NCBI GenBank assembly: GCA_905236465.1
Contig: CAJOQA010000104.1
Span: forward strand, 1 to 9,801
Reading direction: 5' to 3'
Length of the DNA: 9,801 nt
Origin: an uncultured Treponema sp.
GTDB lineage: Bacteria; Spirochaetota; Spirochaetia; Treponematales; Treponemataceae
Notes under the pieces: generated by a model
The model's database searches: none
Told to the model about the DNA's origin: nothing
What the model saw: the letters and a program-made list of their open reading frames with translations, nothing else
Shown: in pieces, positions 1 to 5,281 of the stretch
How positions within the stretch are numbered: position 1 is the first letter of the stretch
Layout of the letters: each line of letters begins with the position of its first letter
Made by a program: the position numbers and the translations under genes

Positions 1-54
1 ACCGGAACCGCTTATATTTTGATCCCTTGATCTTGGTCTATTTTTCCTTTCCAT
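1..54 (-). CDS. Start of an unidentified gene, cut by the left window edge
   Basis: Reading the minus strand from an ATG at 54-52, 18 codons run to the edge with no stop (MERKNRPRSRDQNISGSG). A ribosome-binding-like AAGGGG at 69-64 lies 9 bases upstream and overlaps the stop codon of the aldo/keto reductase, leaving a 13-base gap between the genes. That spacing suggests a downstream member of the same transcript, possibly translationally coupled. The visible N-terminus is very basic and polar with no signal peptide or membrane segment. I do not recognise the family. Because only 54 bases are present, a chance open frame cannot be excluded; the ribosome binding site is the main support. Confidence 0.5.
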   Translation of the reverse strand, partial: MERKNRPRSRDQNISGSG

Positions 55-67
55 AAAAAATTACCCC

Positions 68-1069
68 TTATTTTAAGTCCGCAAGGCTTTCCTTGTCTAT
101 TAGATTAAGTTCTTCCTCACTGAATTTTATGTTTTTAATACATTGAATGCTATCTAGAACCTGACTTGCTTTTGACGCCCCAATAAGCACGCTGGTTACG
201 GCTGAATTTTGCAAAATCCAGGCAAGTGCCATCTGGGCTAATGACTGGCCCCTTTTTTTTGCAATCTTATTTAGCGCAGAGATACAGGAAAGCATTTTTT
301 CTGTAAGTATATCAGAGTGTAAAAATCTGCCATCTGTTTTTATGCGACTGTCAAGCGGAATTCCATTAAGGTACCTGTCGGTAAGAAGCCCTTGTGCTAA
401 GGGACTAAAAGTAATCAGGCCTTTGCCTGCTTCCTCTGCCTTTTGTTTCAGGCCGTTTTTTTCTATTGTTCTGTCTAAAATTGAATACCTATTCTGATTT
501 ATGATAAAGGGGCAATTTAATCTGTCTAATATTTTAGCTGCCTTTAGCATTGTTTCCCCATCGTAATTTGAAAGTCCTGCATAAAGGGCCTTTCCGCTTT
601 TTACGGCCTGGTCCAATGCCCCCATGGACTCTTCTAGGGGAGTAGCTGGATCCATTCTGTGATGGTAAAAAATATCAACATAGTCAAGCCCTAAAGAGCT
701 AAGGCTTTGATCTAAACTTGCAAGTATATGTTTGCGACTACCCCAGTTACCGTAGGGACCTGGCCACATATCATACCCAGCCTTTGTGCTTATTATAAGC
801 TCATCCCTATAAGGGGAAAATTCTTCTTTTAGAATCTTTCCAAAGTTTTTTTGGGCTTCTCCATTTGGGGGGCCGTAATTATCCGCAAGGTCAAAGTGGG
901 TAATGCCATTATCAAAGGCTGTTAAACATATGGCTTTCATATTCTCATATGTTCCAGTTGAACCAAAATTATGCCATAGCCCTAGAGAAACTGCAGGTAG
1001 CATAAGTCCGCTTTTACCAGTTCTCCGATAAAGCATATCTGAATATCGATTTTCTTTTGCTTGATACAT
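68..1069 (-). CDS. Aldo/keto reductase, YghZ/GprA (L-glyceraldehyde 3-phosphate reductase) type
   Basis: A 333-residue cytosolic NADPH-dependent oxidoreductase of the aldo/keto reductase superfamily. It matches E. coli YghZ (346 aa, reported to reduce L-glyceraldehyde 3-phosphate and methylglyoxal) along most of its length: GKSGL near 18, SLGLWHNFG 28-36, THFDLADNYGPP 57-68, STKAGYDMWPGPYG 94-107, SGKALY 158-163, FSPLAQGLLT 221-230 and TSVLIGAS 292-299. The catalytic tetrad is intact by alignment: Asp60, Tyr65, Lys96 and His137. I kept the ATG at 1069 because the ENRYSDMLYRRTGKSGL segment aligns with the E. coli N-terminus; Met12 would cut into it. Neither ATG has a clear Shine-Dalgarno sequence. 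The nearest strong promoter is separated from the gene by a terminator hairpin, so expression may be attenuated or come from a weak promoter next to the start. The exact substrate in this organism is inferred, not shown. Confidence 0.95.
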   Translation of the reverse strand: MYQAKENRYSDMLYRRTGKSGLMLPAVSLGLWHNFGSTGTYENMKAICLTAFDNGITHFDLADNYGPPNGEAQKNFGKILKEEFSPYRDELIISTKAGYDMWPGPYGNWGSRKHILASLDQSLSSLGLDYVDIFYHHRMDPATPLEESMGALDQAVKSGKALYAGLSNYDGETMLKAAKILDRLNCPFIINQNRYSILDRTIEKNGLKQKAEEAGKGLITFSPLAQGLLTDRYLNGIPLDSRIKTDGRFLHSDILTEKMLSCISALNKIAKKRGQSLAQMALAWILQNSAVTSVLIGASKASQVLDSIQCIKNIKFSEEELNLIDKESLADLK

Positions 1070-1077
1070 ACTTTTAT

Positions 1078-1104
1078 TTTATAGAGGACTTTATATTTTT
1101 TCAA
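1078..1104 (-). promoter_or_regulatory. Weak possible promoter immediately upstream of the aldo/keto reductase
   Basis: On the minus strand TTGAAA (1104-1099) is followed after 15 bases by TATAAA (1083-1078). Transcription would start around 1071, almost on the ATG at 1069, giving a leaderless or nearly leaderless message. This would fit the lack of a ribosome binding site. The spacing is shorter than the usual 17 and the region is A/T-rich, so chance is a real alternative. Confidence 0.25.
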
Positions 1105-1107
1105 GAT

Positions 1108-1140
1108 AAAAAAAGCCTTGGAGCTTTTAGACCCCAAGGC
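1108..1140 (-). terminator. Rho-independent terminator, minus strand
   Basis: On the minus strand GCCTTGG (1140-1134) pairs perfectly with CCAAGGC (1121-1115) around a 12-base loop, followed directly by seven T (1114-1108). The T-run is only on this strand's 3' side, which fixes the orientation. It could end transcripts reading out of priA. It also lies downstream of the promoter at 1182-1210 and upstream of the aldo/keto reductase, so it can equally end a short transcript or act as an attenuator. Confidence 0.8.
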
Positions 1141-1175
1141 AAAGGAGAGAGTTTATCAGCTTTGTACAAGCTAAT
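1108..1175 (-). ncRNA. Candidate small RNA of about 68 nt (or attenuated leader)
   Basis: Transcription from the promoter at 1182-1210 should start near 1175 and stop at the T-run at 1114-1108. The predicted RNA has a 5' hairpin AGCTT-GTACA-AAGCT (1172-1158), then an unpaired pyrimidine-rich stretch containing CTCTCTCCTTT (1151-1141), then the terminator hairpin. That layout, with an exposed segment between two stem-loops, is usual for bacterial trans-acting small RNAs. The exposed segment is complementary to AAAGGAG-type ribosome binding sites and resembles the 16S rRNA 3' end. No small-RNA family is recognised. The alternative is a regulated leader of the aldo/keto reductase gene. Confidence 0.35.
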
Positions 1176-1181
1176 GATTGT

Positions 1182-1210
1182 AATATATTGCAAAATCTAA
1201 AAAATGTCAA
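1182..1210 (-). promoter_or_regulatory. Strong sigma-70-type promoter, minus strand
   Basis: On the minus strand a perfect -35 box TTGACA (1210-1205) and a -10 box TATATT (1187-1182) are exactly 17 bases apart. The A/T-tract inverted repeat at 1215-1246 sits just upstream, where an UP element would lie. The expected start is near 1175. It points toward the aldo/keto reductase but meets the terminator hairpin at 1140-1108 first. Confidence 0.7.
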
Positions 1211-1214
1211 TAGT

Positions 1215-1246
1215 TTTAGAAAAAAAATATTTATTTTTTTTCTAAA
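1215..1246. repeat. Perfect A/T-rich inverted repeat, 15-bp arms
   Basis: TTTAG followed by eight A, T and A (1215-1229) is mirrored by T, A, eight T and CTAAA (1232-1246), leaving a 2-base centre. It begins 7 bases beyond the priA stop codon. It has only one G/C pair per arm, so it is a poor intrinsic terminator by itself. Its A-tracts directly upstream of the TTGACA box suggest an UP element or an intrinsically bent site. As RNA it could protect the priA 3' end. Confidence 0.6.
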
Positions 1247-1253
1247 GGGAAGC

Positions 1254-3242
1254 CTAAAGCAAATTTACGGGATCTACGTCAATTTCTATATAGACATCCT
1301 TAGGCTGAAAATAGTCTGTGAGAAGGGATTTTGCAAGTTTTTGCAGGGGACTTATGCTTTTTGCCCGTAAAATCACCTGATGCCGGTAATTTGCAGCTAT
1401 TTTTTCAAGCGGACATTCAGCTGGTCCTAGAATATCAACCCCTTTGGGGGCAATCTGTTGAAGCAGGTAAGCCGCATCTCCTGCCGCATTTTCCGCATTC
1501 TTTTCCAAAGCTGATCTAAAAACCAGCCGTAAAAGTCTGCTAAAGGGGGGAAAAGACAGAATCTGCCTTTCTTGTATTTCATTTTCATAAAAAGCTTCTA
1601 TTTTGCCTGCTACAGAAAGGGCAATAGGAAGTCTGTCAGGGCTGTAACTTTGAACAATAACTTTCCCGTCAGGAAAAAAACGACCGGCCCTTCCTGCTAC
1701 TTGTGTAATCAAAGAAAAAGTTCTTTCCCCAGCCCTAAAGTCAGGCAGGTGCAGGGCTGTGTCTGCTAAAACAACTCCTACAAGTTTTAGTTTTGGAAAA
1801 TTCAAGCCCTTTGCAACCATTTGGGTTCCAAGCAATATGTCATAGTCTCCATTCTGAAAACTTGTAAGTTTTTCTTGAAGCTCGCCTTTTTTTGTAAGGG
1901 AATCCGTATCTACTCTAGTGATCCTTGCCAGGGGGAATTTTGTCCTAACTTCACTTTCTATAAATTCAGTGCCAAAGCCGGAATAACCTGCATCAAGGGA
2001 ACCACAGGAGGGACACTGGGAAGGCGGTTGAACAGAATACCCACAATAGTGGCAGCGAAGTCTGTTTTCACTTTTGTGATAGGTGAGTGAAACCGAGCAG
2101 TTCTTGCATTTCATCTCAAAGCCGCAGCTGTTACATCTGTAAAAGTGAGTAAAGCCCCTTCTGTTAAGAAATAGGATTATCTGTCTTTTTTCTTTTAGTG
2201 TTTTCTCTATTTCTTCACTTAAGCGGGGTGAAAGACAACCTTCCATAGAGCGGAGACTGCTTAAGTTCACGCTTTCTATTTCAGGTGGACTGCCCCCAGC
2301 CAAACGTTGGGTTAGTGTGTGCTTAACAATCAGCTTATCATTCATGGACTTCCATGATTCAACTGAAGGGGTAGCAGACCCCATTACCAGGGGAATATTT
2401 TGTTTTTGTGCCCTGTACATGGCAACTTGCCTTGCGTGGTAGCGGGGAGCTGAACCTGACTTATAAGAGCCGTCATGCTCTTCGTCTATTATGATTAGCC
2501 CTAAATTTGGCACTGGCGCAAAGATGGCGCTTCTTGCCCCTACAACTATAACGGCTTCCTTGCTTAAGATCCTACGCCATTCAGACAAGCGTTGACTTGG
2601 GGTAAGCCCTGAATGTAGGACTGCGGCTTTATTCCCGAACCTGGAAACAACCGCTTCTATAACCTGAGGGGTCAGACCTATTTCTGGAACTAAGTAAATA
2701 ACTCCTTTGCCTTTTTCTATTATTTTTTCTGCTGTAGACAAAAAGACTTCAGTTTTCCCAGAACCTGTCATTCCATATAAATAATGAAAGATGCTTTTAC
2801 TTTCTATGATTTCTTTTACCGCAGTTTCTTGCTCTTCACTAAGTTTTCTTTCTTTTTTTTCAAAAGAACTTTCATCTTCTGAAAAAGAAAAACTTGTGTA
2901 TTCACTTTCCCTCTTGCCGGAAGGAATCATCGTAAAAATGCTTTCACCTATAGAGCAAAGGTAGTAGTCTTTCATCCATAAAGCAAGGTTGTAAAGCTCT
3001 TTTGTCAAAAGGGCTTCTTTATCTATAAAGCGTATAATGGACCGGATTTTATCTGCAGAAACAGGGCAGTCTTTGCTAAGGCAGTCATTGTAAGATACAA
3101 CAAAGCCTATCATCTTTCTGTTTCCAAACCTAACTTCAACCCTGCAACCAAAGGGATTTTTTACCATGTCCTCCTCAGCTACTTTATAACTGAACGTTTG
3201 GTTTACAGGTACATTCACGGCAACGTCAAGAAAAAAAGTCAT
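1254..3242 (-). CDS. priA: Primosomal protein N' PriA (replication restart helicase)
   Basis: A 662-residue superfamily 2 DNA helicase that recognises stalled or repaired forks and reloads the replicative helicase. Visible in order: N-terminal 3' DNA-binding region (about 1-105), Walker A GMTGSGKT 157-164, PEIGLTPQ 186-193, GARSAIFAP 235-243, DEEH 253-256, GSATPS 288-293, LFLNRRGF 357-364, eight zinc-binding cysteines (370, 373, 379, 382, 397, 400, 410, 413), GTQMVAKGLNFP 472-483, QVAGRAGR 514-521 and the C-terminal domain ending DVDPVN. All catalytic and zinc residues are present. It is about 70 residues shorter than E. coli PriA (732), almost all lost between the N-terminal domain and LSEEQ at 135, where the winged-helix domain normally lies; a Ser/Glu-rich linker remains. 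Its ATG overlaps the glycosylase stop as ATGA and has no clear ribosome binding site, so translational coupling is likely. Confidence 0.98.
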   Translation of the reverse strand: MTFFLDVAVNVPVNQTFSYKVAEEDMVKNPFGCRVEVRFGNRKMIGFVVSYNDCLSKDCPVSADKIRSIIRFIDKEALLTKELYNLALWMKDYYLCSIGESIFTMIPSGKRESEYTSFSFSEDESSFEKKERKLSEEQETAVKEIIESKSIFHYLYGMTGSGKTEVFLSTAEKIIEKGKGVIYLVPEIGLTPQVIEAVVSRFGNKAAVLHSGLTPSQRLSEWRRILSKEAVIVVGARSAIFAPVPNLGLIIIDEEHDGSYKSGSAPRYHARQVAMYRAQKQNIPLVMGSATPSVESWKSMNDKLIVKHTLTQRLAGGSPPEIESVNLSSLRSMEGCLSPRLSEEIEKTLKEKRQIILFLNRRGFTHFYRCNSCGFEMKCKNCSVSLTYHKSENRLRCHYCGYSVQPPSQCPSCGSLDAGYSGFGTEFIESEVRTKFPLARITRVDTDSLTKKGELQEKLTSFQNGDYDILLGTQMVAKGLNFPKLKLVGVVLADTALHLPDFRAGERTFSLITQVAGRAGRFFPDGKVIVQSYSPDRLPIALSVAGKIEAFYENEIQERQILSFPPFSRLLRLVFRSALEKNAENAAGDAAYLLQQIAPKGVDILGPAECPLEKIAANYRHQVILRAKSISPLQKLAKSLLTDYFQPKDVYIEIDVDPVNLL

Positions 3243-3958
3243 TTATCGTAATCCGGACATAATTGTGTAAGACGAATCTTAAAAGATTTTAAATCCTCCC
3301 AAGCAGGCCTCTTTTTGCTTTCGTCTCGTAAAAGGGCAGAGGGGTGATATGTTGTCATAATGGGTATACCGGAATAGTCAAAAAACTTGCCATGCAGGCT
3401 TGTGACTCCTTCCTCTGTTTGAAGAAGATTTTGAGAGGCAGTTCTTCCTAAAGCCAAAATCATTTTAGGTTTTAGTATTTTTATCTGGGCTTTAAGATAT
3501 CCTATACAAGCCTCTGCTTCTTGTCTTTCTGGTGTCCTATTATGGGGAGGGCGACACTTTACTATATTTGCTATATAACAGTTTTTATTGCGACTTAAAC
3601 CTATGGCTATCAGCATCTTGTCTAAAAGTTGCCCCGCCTTACCAACAAAAGGCCTTCCTGTTTTATCTTCATCCTCCCCGGGGCCTTCACCAACTACCAG
3701 GACTAAAGGTTTTTCAACCCCTTCTCCTGTAACAGAATTTGTCCTTGTTTTTCCCAGTGGGCAGTTTGTGCAAGAAGAAACTTTTTCAGCTATAGAAGAA
3801 AGGGTCGTTTTTTCTTTTTTTGTCTCACTTGGGGCTTCTTCAATATCATCTGCAAAGTCCGGAATTGTAGAGGAAAAATCTTTTGCCGTATATCCTAAAA
3901 GTGAGGAGGAAGCTTTTTTTAATAAATCATATATCTTTTGTTTATCTTGTCCTGTCAA
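3239..3958 (-). CDS. Type-4 (family 4) uracil-DNA glycosylase, [4Fe-4S] protein
   Basis: A 239-residue base-excision repair enzyme that removes uracil from DNA. The four likely iron-sulfur cysteines are present: Cys63 and Cys66 (CTNC), Cys135 (VKCRPP) and Cys151. Family motifs are GEGPGEDED 90-98, TGRPFVGKAGQLL 100-112, KCRPPHNRTPER 134-145, ALGRTA 169-174 and HPSALLR 205-211. The core resembles the roughly 200-residue thermophile enzymes, with a 60-residue N-terminal extension that is polar and probably flexible (DDIEEAPSETKKEK). The start is TTG at 3958-3956, backed by AAGGA 7 bases upstream and a promoter just beyond it; the next methionine is residue 115, inside the core. The gene overlaps priA by four bases, a repair plus fork-restart pairing. 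Family 4 also contains proteins annotated as SPO1-type polymerase-related, but the conserved active-site motifs favour a real glycosylase. Confidence 0.95.
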   Translation of the reverse strand: MTGQDKQKIYDLLKKASSSLLGYTAKDFSSTIPDFADDIEEAPSETKKEKTTLSSIAEKVSSCTNCPLGKTRTNSVTGEGVEKPLVLVVGEGPGEDEDKTGRPFVGKAGQLLDKMLIAIGLSRNKNCYIANIVKCRPPHNRTPERQEAEACIGYLKAQIKILKPKMILALGRTASQNLLQTEEGVTSLHGKFFDYSGIPIMTTYHPSALLRDESKKRPAWEDLKSFKIRLTQLCPDYDK

Positions 3959-3965
3959 TTTCTAA

Positions 3966-3970
3966 TCCTT
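3966..3970 (-). promoter_or_regulatory. Ribosome binding site that fixes the TTG start of the uracil-DNA glycosylase
   Basis: AAGGA on the minus strand (3970-3966) lies 7 bases before the TTG at 3958-3956. With no in-frame ATG until residue 115, this site decides the start. Confidence 0.7.
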
Positions 3971-3979
3971 ATGTTAAAG

Positions 3980-4008
3980 ATTATATCAAAGTATTGCCCA
4001 TTCATCAA
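3980..4008 (-). promoter_or_regulatory. Promoter of the glycosylase-priA operon
   Basis: On the minus strand TTGATG (4008-4003) and a perfect TATAAT (3985-3980) are 17 bases apart. Transcription should start near 3973, giving a leader of about 15 bases that contains the AAGGA ribosome binding site. Confidence 0.75.
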
Positions 4009-4022
4009 GAATATTGTAAAAT
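3994..4022 (+). promoter_or_regulatory. Probable promoter of the glycosyltransferase operon
   Basis: On the plus strand TTGCCC (3994-3999) and TAAAAT (4017-4022) are 17 bases apart, pointing to a start near 4029. That is about five bases before the ATG at 4034, so the message may be nearly leaderless, in line with the absence of a Shine-Dalgarno sequence. It overlaps the divergent glycosylase promoter, so the two may compete for polymerase. The -35 box is weak. Confidence 0.45.
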
Positions 4023-4033
4023 ACGTTTTTACC

Positions 4034-5281
4034 ATGAATATTGTAATGTTTACAGATGCTTATTATCCTCGCGTAAATGGTGTTGCAGTTTCTGTTAAAT
4101 CTTATGCAGAAGAATTAGCCCGCCTTGGTCATAGGGTTTGTATTGTCTGCCCTGACTATAACAGTAATTATGTGGACGAGTATGATAAAGATACTTTTTT
4201 CAAGCACTTTTTTTATGAATATGCCCCATACGGTGATAAAAATCTTGAACTTTTAAGAATACCTTCAGATAAACTTCTTTGGTCCCATGAAGATAGGGCT
4301 GTGCGGCTGAACCAGTGGCATACTGTTAAGGAGCAGGTAGATAAATTTAAACCTGATGTAGTTCACGTAAACTCTGAATTTGTAATGGGTTGGTACGGAG
4401 TAGCTTATGCCCGCCATGCCCATATAGCCCTTGTTTTTACCTTTCACACCCTTTGGGAAGACTATCTTGAAAATTACCTTCATATGATACCTTCTGCCTT
4501 TAGCCAAAAGATTGGCCGTGATTTAGTAAAATTTTACCTGAAAAGGGCAGATGAAATAATTGTTCCCACAGAAAGGATAAAATCTGTAATAAAACGCTAT
4601 GGAATAGACAGGCCATCCGATATCCTTCCGACAGGGATTCCTAGTAAAATAGTAGATTATGATGAGAAAAAAGCCCTGGATTTTAATGAAAAGTTTTTTT
4701 CTGAATTTCCGCTTTTAAAAGATAAAAGAATCCTTCTTTTTGTGGGTAGGATTGTAAAAGAAAAAAACCTAAGTTTCTTGTTTCCTATTATAACAAGGGT
4801 TGTAAAAAGTTTCCCCGATGTAGCTCTGCTTTTTGTTGGCGGAGGACCGGAACTTGAGAATATAAAAAATGAAGCGAAAAAAATCGATATGGATGAAAGC
4901 ATTTTCTTTACAGACTATAGGCCTCGTGAAGAACTTGTGTATTTTTATCATTTGTCAAGTGTCTTTGTCTTTCCTTCCCTTACAGAAACCCAAGGTTTGG
5001 TTACCGTAGAGGCTATGATGACAGGGCTTCCTGTTGTCGCAATCGGGGAGATGGGAACCCTGGATGTAATGCAGGGTGATAACGGCGGCTTTATGGTAAA
5101 AAATGATGAAAAGCTTTTTGCCGATAAAGTGATTCAGCTTTTAACAGACAAAGAACTGTATGCGAAAAAGTCTAAAGAAGCAAAAGAGTGGGGAAATAAG
5201 TGGTCAATGAAATCCTTAACTCCACAGCTTGTAAAGCTTTTTGAAAAGGGTATAAAAATCAAAAAGGAAAAAGTGCTATGA
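4034..5281 (+). CDS. GT4-family glycosyltransferase, diacylglycerol glucosyltransferase-like
   Basis: A 415-residue GT-B-fold enzyme of family GT4 (glycosyl transferase 4-like N domain plus glycosyltransferase group 1 C domain). Motifs: N-terminal MFTDAYYPRVNGVAVSV (5-21) with the nucleotide-binding NGV loop, VHVNSEF 110-116, FTFHTLWEDY 135-144 with the conserved His138, FVGRIVKEKN 236-245, and the EX7E donor-sugar motif ETQGLVTVE (Glu318, Glu326). The pattern is that of monoglucosyldiacylglycerol synthases and relatives, which transfer a sugar from a nucleotide donor to a membrane lipid on the cytoplasmic face. The C-terminus is strongly basic (KIKKEK), fitting membrane association. I chose ATG 4034 because the family N-terminus begins there; the in-frame ATG at 3971 and TTG at 3938 lie upstream of the likely promoter. 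ATG 4046 (Met5) is possible. Its stop overlaps the next gene as ATGA. The exact donor and acceptor are inferred. Confidence 0.92.
   Translation: MNIVMFTDAYYPRVNGVAVSVKSYAEELARLGHRVCIVCPDYNSNYVDEYDKDTFFKHFFYEYAPYGDKNLELLRIPSDKLLWSHEDRAVRLNQWHTVKEQVDKFKPDVVHVNSEFVMGWYGVAYARHAHIALVFTFHTLWEDYLENYLHMIPSAFSQKIGRDLVKFYLKRADEIIVPTERIKSVIKRYGIDRPSDILPTGIPSKIVDYDEKKALDFNEKFFSEFPLLKDKRILLFVGRIVKEKNLSFLFPIITRVVKSFPDVALLFVGGGPELENIKNEAKKIDMDESIFFTDYRPREELVYFYHLSSVFVFPSLTETQGLVTVEAMMTGLPVVAIGEMGTLDVMQGDNGGFMVKNDEKLFADKVIQLLTDKELYAKKSKEAKEWGNKWSMKSLTPQLVKLFEKGIKIKKEKVL

Noticed and set aside
1115..1151. Hairpin followed by AAAGGAGAG on the plus strand, as a terminator or ribosome binding site for a plus-strand gene
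   Set aside because: On the plus strand the hairpin is not followed by T residues and no credible coding frame begins after AAAGGAG; the minus-strand reading explains the sequence better.
1108..1168. Possible leader peptide starting at TTG 1168 on the minus strand
   Set aside because: About 22 codons could be read, but it would lie only a few bases after the predicted transcript start, has no ribosome binding site and has no run of regulatory codons.
1821..2090. Plus-strand open frame with cysteines opposite priA
   Set aside because: It is antisense to the zinc-binding region of priA, and its composition follows from the complementary strand.
3588..3965. 125-codon open frame on the plus strand opposite the uracil-DNA glycosylase
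   Set aside because: It is fully antisense to a well-supported gene with family motifs, has no recognisable product or ribosome binding site, and is Ser/Pro/Phe-rich in the way of a shadow frame.
3938..4033. Longer N-terminus for the glycosyltransferase, from TTG 3938 or ATG 3971
   Set aside because: The extra residues are not part of the GT4 N-terminus, neither start has a ribosome binding site, 3938 lies inside the divergent glycosylase gene, and both are upstream of the likely promoter.
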